Assembly: GCA_021234155.1 (NCBI GenBank)
Contig: JAJEKV010000149.1
Span: 1,335,932-1,399,931 of the forward strand
Reading direction: 5' to 3'
From: Isoetes taiwanensis
Taxonomy: Eukaryota; Streptophyta; Lycopodiopsida; Isoetales; Isoetaceae
Length of the DNA: 64,000 nucleotides
Shown here: in pieces, positions 35,451-47,340 of the stretch
Numbering within the stretch: the first letter of the stretch is position 1
How the letters are laid out: each line of letters begins with the position of its first letter
Program-made: the position numbers and the translations under genes
The notes under the pieces: model-generated
The model's database searches: none
What the model was told of the DNA's origin: nothing
Seen by the model: only the letters and a program-made list of their open reading frames with translations

Positions 35451-37160
35451 CGAATTGAATTGAGTTGAATAGATTTTTATCGTCCGCTGAGACTAATTGG
35501 CCTATGGGACCCAAACAAGGAATACAACAAGCATATTACTGCTAGGATTAAAAAACCCCGCCCCGGAGGGTTTTCGAGGGAAAAACCTGGGTTGTAATAG
35601 GTATGCTGAGAAACTGTATAATGATATATGATAATGGTACATTATGATGTGTCTCAGTGCATCACTCGAGGACATAACTGAGTCCGAGCATCCATGATGT
35701 CCCGGAGATAAGGTCCTAGCGAGCCCACTAACGTTATATTCAGCAGTGCATGCAGCTACTGGTTAGGCAATATCAACTGAGCATAGTTGGCGCAAATGTG
35801 ACTGAATGTCGGACAATGCTGCAGCGTGTGGCTTTCATCTTCAATAGCACCCTACTGGCAGCATAGACACAGTCTATCCTCCCGTGCTTCCCAGGACCAT
35901 CTGCCTATCTCAATTCGCAAGTGATGTGCACTTGTGCAAATTGAAGCTATCAATCTATGCTTTTTCAGTGGCAAATGTGCACGGAGGTAGCGCTGTGGAC
36001 CACATGCAAGCGTGGGGTTAATCTAGAACTGCACTATTGGAAAAATCCATTCTATACTGCCCTATTAAATAGTGCGGTCCGGAAGGGCACTATTGGTGGT
36101 CCCGCCACTTGAGCAGCTCTGTCTGCATGCCATCCAAGTCTGCCAACTTGCCATTGGTGAGATGCTGCAGGCCCTGAGTGACATCTGCCTCTGTCATTTC
36201 CAAGGCTGGGCCTTTTTGGGTGGTACCTCTAGTCAAACCCAGGATGATCATAGAGCTGATGCAAGTATTGCACCCATTGATTCGGATGATATTTCCTGCA
36301 AGCTAAAGAGGCTTGCTCAAGACCTTTCTGCAAAATGTTCTGAGATGCCTCTCCAGCAGGTACAACATTTCCCTTTGATGCTCTGCAATATATCTGGCTT
36401 TCTTTCCTTTCACAAAAAGATGGTACCATCTGATCGCGAGGGGGTGCAGGGCAGGATCAATGACCTGTCGAAGCCAGCATTTGAAGTCTCTAAATTCATC
36501 ATCAAACCACTGGTTACGGGAGAAGGTTGTAGTTCCCGAGATCTTCTGGGGGTGGCTTCTATCAAAGCATCTCTCCACAGTAGTTATATGCATTGTGACC
36601 AACTGGTTAGTCTGTTGCTGTAGAATGGGGAGCTGCAGAATTTTTGCTAGGTCATGTATTAGCATCTGGGCATAAGCCACCGCGCAGTCATAATCTAGCT
36701 GCAACTGAGGTAAGCCGGGGAGGGAGGGGAGGGGGGATGGATCATATGTGGTCCGTGCAGACTGCCGATGCACTTGAAGGAAAAGTAGCTGGTGATCTGA
36801 GTCAGTCTTCTCATCTCTATTATCTATGCCTACTCAGAGCTGGGTGATGAGATGCAGATCTTGTTTAGCCACCAGTACATAATCCACAACATTGGAGCCA
36901 TCTCCCTGGTTTTCCTGCCTGCTGGTATAGCCGGCAGATAGGGGCCACTGAGCCAAACCATTGCATATGACTAAATGAAAGATGTTGCACATCTGAAGCA
37001 ATTGCCAGCCATGTCGTATGACTTGATGGGGGTCGTTAGCTGATGTTCGCGGCCAAGCAGTATCTGCAAGACGGAGCTGCAGGACGTCCTCTGGTAACAG
37101 GTCAAACTTCGTGAGTTGTTTTATTCCTGTATGTGCATTGAAGTCTACAACTCTGTCGAA
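35451..37160 (-). mobile_element. Internally deleted LINE copy (endonuclease end, linker, tail)
   Basis: On the minus strand from 37150 the frame reads VDFNAHTGIKQLTKFDLLPE and ends with SNVVDYVLV near 36890, the C-terminal half of an APE endonuclease. Residues encoded at 36773-36303 (NQWFDDEFRDFKCWLRQ, KGKKARYIAEHQREM) match the linker seen at 52.0 kb. The reverse transcriptase is missing. The C-terminal Cys-rich segment (near 35880) and the 3' block with an AATTG/AATAG-type tail (35451-35600) follow. It lies tail-to-tail with the copy at 33.76-35.44 kb. Confidence 0.75.
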
Positions 37161-37880
37161 CTACCTGTACAGCTGTATGTCATCATATAGATCGACATAC
37201 GGATCCATCCTATCCACATCTGTGTTGTAGCAGTAGAAGTTGGACTCTGCATGTGGAAAGTAGCGTGCTGCAAGAAAGAAACTGTCACCACTGCGGTTCT
37301 ACACTCAGGCCCAGAGCTAGCGGTTGTGTTTGTCTGTCTTCTGGGGCGAAACTGATGGTGCCAAATTTGTGTGGTAATAACGGGCGACACCCGCATATCC
37401 TCGTTTCGAAATCGAACCTTCCTCCCATAGGATTGAACCCCCGCAAACACAACCGTGCCAACCACTGAGGGCGGGCATCATTTATATTTAAAAGCCATCT
37501 TTTTGACCTAGTTGAGCTTTCCACAGAGCCCTTTAGCCACCCTTTAAGCCCCCTCCTTCCTGTTGCCATGCCCACCCCAGCAATAGAGGAACCATAGAAG
37601 CATTGCATCCTCTCAACCTACCCCACCGATATGCACGTCGATGAGCAAGAACATGGCAGACAATGGCAAGACAATTCTCTCCACCAGGGCAGACATGGCA
37701 TCGAGATTTCTCCTAAGAGAGTACATCGACACCATCCCTGTTTGCAGACAAGATGACACTGGCAAGATCGATAGATATACCCTGAAAAGGTAGGCGAGAT
37801 CAAAAACACGTGCAACAAGCATGACCCGTCAGTCATAAGGCAGGTACACCCATATAGCAGCGAGCCATGTGAATCCATCC
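37161..37880. other. Low-information sequence, weak SINE-like signal
   Basis: On the minus strand at about 37470-37370, TGGTTGGCACGG followed by GGTTCAATCC and GGTTCGATTTC resemble pol III boxes, but the spacing is irregular. I see no gene. Confidence 0.25.
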
Positions 37881-38165
37881 TCGTCAGCTACACCGGAACA
37901 AACATCTAAGGAAAAATGGAAGCAGATTCAAGCCATAGTGGAAGGCAATGCAGTCCGGATTGCATCTTTGATAGAGGAAGTGTAGGCCTCCATGCTCAGA
38001 CTGCTCAAGAAGCAACTCAGCACAGAAAAGCAGCGCGTTTCCGGCATGGAGACCCGCATCCAACAGCTTGAGGATGGCCTTCCCTAGCACACGTGGAAAG
38101 GCAGCAAGACAGAGCGCAGCTTGCAGACCTCCATACCATTTTGGAAACCCCATCCACTAGAATGG
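37881..38165 (+). mobile_element. LINE 3' coiled-coil fragment
   Basis: The stretch KKQLSTEKQRVSGMETRIQQ with LEDG following parallels KRRLAGERKWIAEMETHMQQ and LEDG at about 54200-54270. It is the same LINE family, C-terminal coiled-coil part, with no catalytic domain attached. Confidence 0.65.
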
Positions 38166-38819
38166 ATACTATAACTCGAGACAAAGCTAGCGACATCTGC
38201 AAGGACAGAAATATTAGAAAGGAACAAAATATAAAAAAACTAACTAATGTTAAAGCAAGATTACATGCATGCAACTCCAGCCACACAGACTCGGCCGAAA
38301 TGGAAGAAGTTGCAAAGAAAGCTCCATAAAATGCCAAGAATTCCAAAAAATCCCTCCAGAATTCCCAAGAACCCTCAAAATATGAAGAAATAACGGCGCT
38401 CCAAGGCGCTAAGCAAGAGGCAAGTCGATTTCACCCTAATCTAGCAGAAAAACAAAGGAAATCTTCGTCAAAACCTTTCACCCTAATCTAGCAGAAGAAC
38501 AAAGGAAATCTTCGTCAAAACCTCTGGCAGCATGCCTGATCGAAGATTATGCAGGGAAAAGGTCGACAATGTCAAAAAAAAAAAAAATTATATTTACGCC
38601 ACATAGGCAGACACGTGGACAAAATTTCAAGATGTTAAAAATTTCGTTGGCAAATCTTGCTGAGCTGGAATTTTTGCCTCAAAATTTCCAGCTGACGTGC
38701 AAGTTAACAAAAAATTTCGAAGCAGCTCAGCAGGATTTCGTCTTAAGCCTTAATGAAATACAATTGTAAATAGAATGGTGACTGGATTTCGTCTTAAGCC
38801 TTAATGAAATACAATAGAA
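38166..38819. other. Intergenic, one short tandem duplication
   Basis: TTTCACCCTAATCTAGCAGA plus about 30 bp occurs twice in tandem (38430-38520). A phrase with TTCGTCTTAAGCCTTAATGA is doubled at 38735-38810. No gene is supported. Confidence 0.5.
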
Positions 38820-39130
38820 TCTAAATAGAATGGTGACTGTGATGAACAAGTTGTTGAGCTCTACTAGATTGCAAAATTAAGAACTATAGTTGGAGATGCC
38901 TAGTTTGTTGTATCTGGTTTGGTTTGTTGGTTAATTGGTCCACTGCAAGGCAAATATCAAACCTCCACCATCACACAAGTCTCTGATTCAACTCTATTAC
39001 TTACCTTCACTGAGTCAATTCTCATCTTCCAGGTAGACAGAAATTAGAGTGCTTTTTTTTATCGGTTATGCTCTGGGTTCAAGCAAAACAAGGTGGAGCG
39101 AGAGCATGCAATTTGCTAGTAAATATTAAC
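38820..39130. repeat. Repeat shared with 31190-31520
   Basis: See partner at 31190-31520. It lies just beyond the 3' end of ELP2. Confidence 0.75.
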
Positions 39131-39388
39131 CATTTGTTCATTTACAAAATAATGGAACAAACTACAAAGCAGCAACGTACTTACGTTGCCCCTTTAGCAT
39201 CCTTCAATTAGCCCAGCATCGCTTAGTCTAATGTAGGCACATAAAAATTTAAATAATACCTGATGCCAGACAAAGGAAATCACAATAGACAAGAAAATCA
39301 AGATAAACGTACTGACACCCCAATGCTCATTTCCGAATATGGCAAAAATGTAATAAATTCGTGTACAACACAGTAGGACAACATGAAG

Positions 39389-42300
39389 TCAGAGACCCCG
39401 AATCCTAAGAACTCTAACACTATGATCTTCTCCACAAGATGCCAGATGCAAAGCAACATCAGCCTCCTTGCTATTCTCATCATCCCAAACCTTGATTTCT
39501 CTCCACATTAATCGATTTACTGTTGCAACGTGACAAAGTTGGGGATCTATCTTCAATACACAGTTCACCGGCGCAAAACCAATACTGCAATTCCATAATT
39601 CTAATTGTCCATCCTCCATTCCTATTGCAAGAATGTGATTTCCAAGCTTACAGCCTGACGTCCATGCTAAAGCAGTGACACTGCTTTTAAATGGAGGCAA
39701 ATTTGTCTCAAGGTTGACTGCTGTTTTACTGTCAGAATCTTGACTTAAACCCCAAATTTTCACAGTTTTATCCCTTGACCCTGTTGCAAAATACTTGTCA
39801 CAAAGACTCCAAGAGCACGCCCATACAATTCTTTTATGAGCCTCAAACCTTGTTACTAATTCATAGCATGGTTGCCCCTCCAAGTCACCTACAGCAAAGT
39901 GCAGTACATATATAAACTAGCCAAAAATAATATTAAATGTAGCATACCTGCTCTTCGTTTGAAGATAGAAAAATGACGATCTCTTGACACCGAAAGGAGA
40001 AACTGATCATCATGGGAGAACTCCATCTGTGTGACTGTTAAGGTATGAGATGAAAGACGACTGCAGGATCTCCAGCTACCTAGTTCCCACAACCATATTT
40101 CAGCTGCATTTGCTGATTGTGCCTAACAAAACAGGCCACAATGTCAGACTTGATAACTATTTAATAACACGTTTGTTGCATACTCGCCTTGCAAGCTGTG
40201 GCCAATAAACGGCCAGCATGATCACAACACATAGAAAACAACTCGTTCCCATGCCCATAAAGCTTATGCAATTCTGGCCAGAGTGTGTTTTGGACTAGCT
40301 GCTCCTCCAAGGGGGGTTGTGTAAGAACCATAGGAACAGCATCTGGCATTGCATCCATAGCTTCCACAACAGCTTCATCTACCTCCCTCGTGCCAGTTTC
40401 TAATAAGATAATAGCAAAATCAATGTGAAAAACCACACGAGATAGTAAACAATGATCAGCCCATCACCTTACAGAGGGAAAGAACAAATCAGACGAACCA
40501 TGAGAATAGATTGGTTTTTGTGATAGACCAAGAGCTGACATGTTAGCACCCAAAACACAAGCTTCCTCCCTATTGACAATTCCTTGTATCTTATTATCCC
40601 TTGCTGTGTATGCAAGTGTATCCAGAAAAGTGATTGGGGCTTCAAATACTCGTGCCACCTTTTCTTCTGCTCCACTGACATACGAATGATTTCCTTTTCC
40701 TTGCAAGACAGCTAGGCAATTAAGATCATGGCCATGCACTTGAGGCCTTGCTATTTCGTGCCACGATCTTATGCTGGTCTTTCCTTTATTCCAATCCCAT
40801 GGGGTGAAAATGCGAGTTGTCTGCAGCAATACATCTTCTTAAAGCCAAAAAATCCCAAAAACAATGAGAATTTTCAGAAATATGATAGTAGATAAATTCC
40901 ACACGTCGCATACCTGGTCGTGACTTGCTGATAACAAAAACTCTCGTGTTTTTGACCAGCCAATGTCAACAACAGATTCAAAATGTCCAGATGGAACAAG
41001 TTCAGGAGTCCAACCCAGATTTCCATTTTTCCACAAATGAAACGATCCAGTAAATCCATGGGCTAGTATCGCATCACCATCTGGACCCCACAAGCCACCA
41101 TAAAATCCTAAGGCTGAATGACCAAGTTCTCCAACACAAACTTCATTCATCCAAATGCCAGACTTTGGATCAGGTTTCCAAACCATCATCATCTTATCCA
41201 TTGAAGCAGACAATATGCACATATGTTGAACGAATGTTTCTTGGCCTTCATTATGCCCTTGAAGAGGAGGCTGCCAATGAACTGAATATACCCAGTCCTC
41301 ATGCCCAACTAGAAGCGACTCAAGGCTAACTTGCCACAGGCTTTCACCTGCACGAAATACTGGCCCAGTAATATATCCCTTCAAAGTAGACCCTTTGTCA
41401 TTACTCAATACAGCTTGCTTCGGGGTGATCCTCCAAAGTCGAATATGTTTATCTTGAGAACAACTTGCAAGAAATATTGCTTGCATTCCATTCTCTACTA
41501 CAGGTTCTGAAAAATCAACAGCCTGAACCCATCCTTGATGACCTTTTAATTTGCACGCTGATACAAATTGATGCTCAGAACTAGTCTTGATGTATAGATG
41601 AATTTGGTTATCCAAACCCCCCATAGCCAACAAAATATCCAGTTTGTTGGGAAGAAGCACCATGGAAACAGCAACCATGACTTTTGATCCAACAGAAATA
41701 GTTTGTCCAATCGATACCTGGCATTTGCCTATGAAGAAGGTGCAATAAATGTTAAAGGCTGGTGATATGGTGAAGTGTATGATGAGCAAGTCGCCTTATT
41801 AGGCAAGGAAAATTCCTTTAGTTGGGCAAGCCCAAAGAGCACACCTGCACTTCAGAAAAATTACCTCCAGCCTGCATTGACATTGACATGTCCCACACAC
41901 GAACTGTGCCATCAGAAGATGAAGATGCGAATACAGCTTCCACGGATGATAACATGCAACCAGAAATGCATGTAACAGCCTTGTCATGGGTGGATGGAGC
42001 TCGAAGTACCAGTCGCCACTATAATTTCCAAACACCCCAGTAAATACACATAAGAATGCCAATCAAAAAGCTTAAATTTTGTCTGCAGAGGTTTACTTTT
42101 CTCAGTATTGGCTGTATGCCCCAAAGGATGATTTCGCCATCAGCACTCCCAGATAACATAAAGTACTCATCAACTGAGAAAACAGGTTATTACCACGTTT
42201 AGAATTGTAGAAAATGCGATGCCAATATTTACACTAATGGATTACGACGAACCTACTATGTCCTTTTTATTCGATGGCAGCCAGGTGATACAATTAACCT

Positions 42301-42539
42301 GGTCCTTGTGTCCTGGAAGCATGACCAGAATTTTTGCATCCTGCAAAATACATCCAGAAAACTAGAAACTTAACGCCTTACTAGTTTCAAAATGCATTTA
42401 CCTGGGGGGAGAATATGGCGACGGAGTGGTGAGCTCCAAATGCCACAAGGTTGCAGGTTCCCCATGCTGCTACGTTGGGGCCCCTGTTGCAAGCTACTCC
42501 GATGAACTCGTTCTCAGCTTCCACCTCCATCCTCTCCAT
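39389..42539 (-). CDS. ELP2: Elongator complex protein 2 (WD40)
   Basis: Nine exons on the minus strand: 42539-42402, 42340-42253, 42173-42097, 42018-41865, 41728-40914, 40820-40499, 40399-40188, 40122-39948, 39888-39389. Phases agree and give 826 residues, close to the ~838 of Arabidopsis ELP2. WD-type repeats run throughout, for example LSGSADGEIILWG, SSSSDGTVRVWDM, GHEDWVYSVHWQP, RPQVHGHDLNCLA, KLYGHGNELFSMC and [11 protein letters not shown]...DKTVKIW. The protein is a scaffold subunit of Elongator, which modifies wobble uridines of tRNA and supports transcription. The start MERMEVEAENEFIG is the first in-frame ATG. Intron 7 appears to use a GC donor. A pogo-like transposon begins 133 bp upstream. 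The gene looks intact. Confidence 0.93.
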
Positions 42540-43247
42540 GTTTTAGGGTTTAACGCAGGTTTTGTGAAAAGGATAACTAGCGAAATGCAGGGTTGGGATG
42601 AAGGAGTGGGGAGTAACTGTACTCTGAAGTTGTGAGTGAAAGAAGAAGATAAATTCTTGAATGCCCAAACCTAGGGTATGGTCGCCATGTTCCGCGCACT
42701 TAAGGGGCAAATTGTGTGTGGCTTATTGCACGCTAACGCGCGTCAGTTGGCGCACCAGTTGCCACCTATCGCGCAGGTGCGTGGATCTTCACGCCACACC
42801 GTCTCCCACTTTAGGGCCACATCCCATTAATATCGGCGGACCTAGGTGCCGTATACGAGGCCTAGGTCGCCAGCTACCGATATGTATGGTACCGGCTATC
42901 GAGGTACCGCCAACGGTAATGGTTGCCTTTTTGGCCCTCTTCGTGCAAAAATCTAGGCGATTTTCTGCACTCCACCTCCAATTCTTGAGCCAAATTGGCC
43001 CGAACATTCTCTGCCATGTCCGGATGAAAATTAATTCAGCTGTAAAAGCCAGATTTTTTGAAATCCTGACCCATCATTGCAGTTAAGCCTTTAAATGGAG
43101 AGATCGAGCAGGCGGTAGTCCATTCCGCTCAAGCATCCGGGTTTCCCAAGCGTCGAAGGTAAGTTCTGAGCGTCTGCTATGTTTTTGTTTCGAATCATGC
43201 ATTGATCTTGTGTATTTTCGTGGTGTTACAGGGTTTAGGCGCCATGG

Positions 43248-43742
43248 ATGCCGAAAGAACCGCTTATCCCGGGTCCCATGAGGTGGGGCGTGGTGAGGGG
43301 TGGCGGATATGATCCGTCGAAGAGGGCTCGCCCTGCTCCGAGTGCTCCTTCCTCCCCTGTTAGCTCCTCCTCGACCTCAACGACTCCTAATTCCTTCAAA
43401 ATTAGGAATTGTTTGGTGACCCCGGCGGAGATCACAACGGCCGTGGGTTCTTCCTCGGCAGTGGGAGGTCTCGCCGAAATCGTCTCTCTCAAGTTGAGCG
43501 GGCTCATTCGGAAGAATGATCTCGATCCACCTTTGCCGATCGTAGTCACGAGAGCGACCATGTGCTCTTCCGAGCCCTCAGAGGTTAATGACCTCTCGCC
43601 CCCTTTGTACAGAAAGGCCACCCTGGACGATCCTTCCCTCCTCTTCCTTCTTGGTTTAGCTTGTGAAACAGCCTTTCGGGCTTATTTTGTGCAGCCTGAG
43701 GGCTCAATTTTGTCTGATCATTATTTTTGTTTAATGGAATGA
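43248..43742 (+). CDS. Unrecognised second gene carried by the pogo-like element
   Basis: A 164-codon frame begins MPKEPLIPGPMRWGVVRGGG. A canonical intron (43159-43231, GAAG|GTAAGT to TTACAG|GG) lies just upstream in the leader, which argues for a real transcribed gene. The N-terminal third is basic and Ser/Pro/Thr-rich. The C-terminal half is more ordered (SLKLSGLIRKNDLDPPLPIV, LLFLLGLACETAFRAYF). I recognise no domain. An out-of-frame ATG four bases before the start opens a 22-codon overlapping frame. It could be an accessory transposition protein or captured host sequence. An antisense frame of 128 codons overlaps it and is probably a shadow. Confidence 0.55.
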   Translation: MPKEPLIPGPMRWGVVRGGGYDPSKRARPAPSAPSSPVSSSSTSTTPNSFKIRNCLVTPAEITTAVGSSSAVGGLAEIVSLKLSGLIRKNDLDPPLPIVVTRATMCSSEPSEVNDLSPPLYRKATLDDPSLLFLLGLACETAFRAYFVQPEGSILSDHYFCLME

Positions 43743-44040
43743 TCTTCTTATTACTGTCACTGTTGCTTATGTTCATTGCTTATGTTCATTGCTTATGTTA
43801 TTTATTTATGATAAATCAGTTGCAAACAGCAGAATGTGCAACAGTCTTATCACTATTTTAATCATAAATCTTGTACAACAAGTTCACTATTTTGTTCATA
43901 TATTATGTACAATAAGTTGGAGATACTTAATTGTCTTGGGTTTCATCCGAGTCTTCGGATACCTGTGCACATTGTCTGTTAATAGCAATGCCAAATAAAA
44001 GGTGAACTGAAAATTATGATTGCAAGGTGACCAAACATAC

Positions 44041-44475
44041 CTGACTATCAGCGGGTGTAGCTATGAATGAGGTCCCCTCCCCAAACCTTGGAGTTGGCTG
44101 GGTTACTTGAGCCATGTCAGCCCTCCATATCCTTGCAAACCCAACATCCATCTCCTTTGCACGGCTTACAATTCCAGGGTCCACCCCAATTTCCACCATC
44201 TCCCTGATAATCCTTGCCTTGTCTATTGCAGCGACCTGGTCATGTTCAGGTCCTGAATTGGCGGCAGCGTAGTTCACCCATCCCTGGGTGTCCAGTCTCA
44301 TTGAGTTGCCGTGAACAATATCAGCATGTTGCTGTGGAGCTGGCAAGTCCCACCTCTTCAATGGTGAATTGAGTGTGCTGATTGGGTTTGCTACAGGCCT
44401 AAATAGAGGTATGCAACCCTCTATACTTACATTATGCTCATGACCAAAGATCACCCGAAAGGATATGTGTGTCAT
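44041..44475 (-). CDS. Exon-like ORF of unknown function in the pogo-like element
   Basis: The frame includes LPAPQQHADIVHGNSMRLDT, then QVAAIDKARIIREMVEIGVD, and ends ATPADSQ directly before a consensus donor (CAG|GTATGT at 44041/44040). It may be a 3' exon of the transposase transcript or part of another gene. No domain is recognised, and the next exon was not found. Confidence 0.4.
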
Positions 44476-45023
44476 CTAAACCGCACATGACTTGCTCTTC
44501 ATCAAAGATCATCCAATGGTTGTGAGTTCAGGTCTACACGAGGGACTAGCGAGGAGCGGCCGGGTTCAAGAGCTTGGTCAATTCACGGGGGCGTTTGATT
44601 TCTGACAATGGGTGCCCCAAGTGGACTTAACCCTTGTCTCACCCTAAGTCTGTTCCTCACACCGTAATCTTCTTGTCTTAACCTCCTCGCTCAACACCCT
44701 TTGAAAACCAAATATGGATGCCACTCTAGACATCCCCTTGGGTACATAAACTCCTTAAGCCTTGCGGCACTTGCGGCTTCCCTTGCATCGACCAACTTCC
44801 TCTTCTCTCTCTCCTCCACGTTAGCTTTGTGCCCTCTTGGCGACCTCCTCCCCTTCGACCTTCCTTCTTGCGGTCTCAACCTTCCTTCTTTGCCCGGTGC
44901 TCCATTTTCAATTTCTCGACCTCGCCCTTCTAGCACGTTACGCTCCCAATGCCTCCGCGAAACCATCACTTGATATGTGAACTCTCCCTCCTAGATCGGG
45001 GGCAAAGCCTCTCTTCCTTGCCC

Positions 45024-46644
45024 TTATGGTGCAGATGGCATGCCACATGTTTGAGACCCTCCAACATCATTGACATGCACCTGACTCACTACAGCAGCAC
45101 CTTCCATGGGTAATTCATGGGTATGTTCCACATGCTCAGATTGTGGCACTTGCTCACCAGCTGGATTGTGTGGCGTTTGGTCATTTTGCACATCAATTGG
45201 GAGTTGTCCGTAAGGCCTCCCATAGGCGGGTGCACTTCGCCATGTCAAAGGCCTCCACTTGTGCCATATCACGGATGATAATCTTCTCGACCGCCTCTCG
45301 GGCTTTCTTTGTAATTGTCTTCAACATGCACCCTCCCAAACCTGGTACATTCTTGGCCTGGCTTAACCTTCTCCTGGTCAAAGGGCCAGATACCAGTGGC
45401 TCTAAAACCTGCCTTGATGTTTTGGGGTGTGAGACCACATGCAATTGATTGTGAAATCAATTCTGCTATCTCCTCCTTCTTTGGTTCAGCCCTCCCTTTG
45501 CTAACCATATAGGCAGCTCTATGCCTCTTGAATGCTGCCTTAAAAGGGGCAAAGCATGCCACATCTAGAGGTTGAAGTCTATGAGATGTGTGTGGAGGCA
45601 ATAAGGCAAAGTGGATGCCCTTCTCTTTTGCCTCCAATATGACTTCTAGCTCTACATGACTGCCATGACCATCCAATATGATAAGGTGAGGCTAGTCTGG
45701 GGATACACCACCTGGAACTCTTGCTGCAAAATGTGACAGCCATGACTTAAACAGTTCTGATGTCATCCAAGCCGAAGATTGGACAGCCTGAATGGCACCT
45801 TCTTCACATCTTGCAATGTGATCCTGCCTCATGCGATTACCTTTAAAAATATACATGTTGGGGATCCTGTATCCCTCAACATTAACACAAACCAAAATTG
45901 TAACACATTCCCTATTGTTCATGACTACCTCACTCACCCTATTCCCCCCTTTCTAGCTATGATTTTCAGCCCCTTCACTTCCCTGCCTGAATTCCAGTCT
46001 CGTCAGCATTCCATATCCTTGAGGCTGGGAAGGCAAATTCAGCATAAATCTGCTTGAGCCCGGCATAGAAGTTGTCGAGGTTCTCCTGTGTCATGGCACG
46101 GGCCCTGGCCACATCTAGGGTTTCTGGACTCCTTAGAGCAACTTCGGGGTGTCTTTGCTTAAAGAGCTTCCACCACTTAGTGCCAGGTACTCCAGATTCA
46201 CCACATGACCCCCTGCTTTAGCCATCTCTGCTTTGCCTTCTCCTTGACAAAGCCGATAGTGTAACCCCATCCCTTGCTGCTACGCTTGCTAAGGGCCCAA
46301 TTGACGAGCTCCTCCTCTTGGAGAGTTGTCAATATTTGTGGATGATTTGTTTGCTTGTGGCTTGTTCGACCATATAGCCAATCCCTGATTGTGGACTCTG
46401 GTATACCAGACCTCCTAGATGCCTCTCTAATCGAAATGCCAAATTCGCTTACCTCTTCGAGGATGTCGAGCATTTGCTCTTCTGTCCATTGACCTCTCCT
46501 ACTCGGCCTCCTTGGCATTGGACTGGTAACAGCACTGACCTGTGCGCAGACCCTCTTGGATGATGCCGGTCTCCTGGTACCCCTTTCAGCATCGGATTCT
46601 CTTTGTGCCCTCGTCGAAACCATGGCTACCTTCGTGCTCTTCAC
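45024..46644 (-). pseudogene. pogo-like DDE transposase, disrupted
   Basis: The start at 46644 (or the second Met at 46623) leads into a psq-type helix-turn-helix (EEQMLDILEEVSEFGISIRE) and a CENP-B-type helix-turn-helix (LQEEELVNWALSKRSSKGWG), both DNA-binding. The catalytic domain keeps its three acidic residues: NADETG (about 45997), LDGHGSH (about 45673) and QPLD 35 residues further, a DD35D spacing. Known pogo transposases cut at the terminal repeats and insert at TA. The frame is broken at a G run near 46213, again between 45985 and 45940 around a six-G run, and by a TAG just before LDGHGSH (about 45691). The C-terminal 250 bp also change frame. Confidence 0.85.
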
Positions 46645-47340
46645 AGCCTCTTCTCGATAACATATGAACTATGGAAGGAGGGCTGGATTTTATGGCCATG
46701 GAAGCCATAGCGGGTGTCGGAGAATTGAAATTCGAAGAATGCAATCGAGTGCAAGCTTTGGGCACCAAATCGTTTTAAACCCGCATTGAATTCGTTTCAA
46801 ATCTGCATGCTCGAGGTTTTTTCTTCAACACGGACATGGTAATCCGATTACCGCGAGTATGGTGTCCCAAGGCCGCGATTAATGCGGGACATTAAGCTCA
46901 CTCTGAGAGGCCACTGCGCACACGGTTGATGGACCCTGGTGTCTCGGTTGACGAAACCCCGGATAATGACACCTGGCCACAAAACGACGGTACATAGACG
47001 CATATACCCATGACAGCATGACGACAACCCGCGAAAGGACGGGGGGTTTTACGTCGCTCCGAGGTGGGGTCACGGCAGAAGGCGACCATACCCTATAGTA
47101 ATCGTTTATTCCATGTATTATGGCGTTCAAGTCATCTTTTATTGCATACCACCGATGTGGGGAATATTCCTGGCATTGTACCAGATCGATGGCTCACATC
47201 ATTTACAACTAAAGCCACACAAACTTTTCCAATGGTGCACCTTGACCTCAATGGTCCAAAACCACAATATTATTAAACAAAACAGCATGCATAGCAACTC
47301 AGACACACAGGTCTATTTACAAACATCCATGAGGAATGCA

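Larger units (their letters stand above)
42674..47093 (-). mobile_element. pogo-like (Tc1/mariner superfamily) DNA transposon, complete ends
   Basis: Perfect 13-bp inverted ends GGGTATGGTCGCC (42674-42686 and the complement at 47081-47093) are flanked by TA on both sides (42672-42673, 47094-47095), the target duplication typical of this superfamily. The element is 4,420 bp. It carries a minus-strand transposase with CENP-B-type DNA-binding and DDE domains, another minus-strand exon-like ORF, and a plus-strand gene near the left end. GC-rich subterminal palindromes (for example GACCTAGG/CCTAGGTC at about 42839-42871) lie inside the left end. It sits in the 5' leader or promoter of ELP2. Confidence 0.93.

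Noticed and set aside
37370-37470. tRNA gene or SINE on the minus strand
   Set aside because: Box-like words are present but spacing and stems do not fit; no tail or target duplication.
31190-39130. Treating 31190-31520 and 38820-39130 as part of the ELP2 duplication
   Set aside because: The repeats are in the same orientation while the ELP2 copies are inverted, so the events are independent.
42789-43086. Overlapping ORFs in the GC-rich left end of the pogo-like element
   Set aside because: They cover subterminal palindromes and lie in non-coding transposon end sequence.
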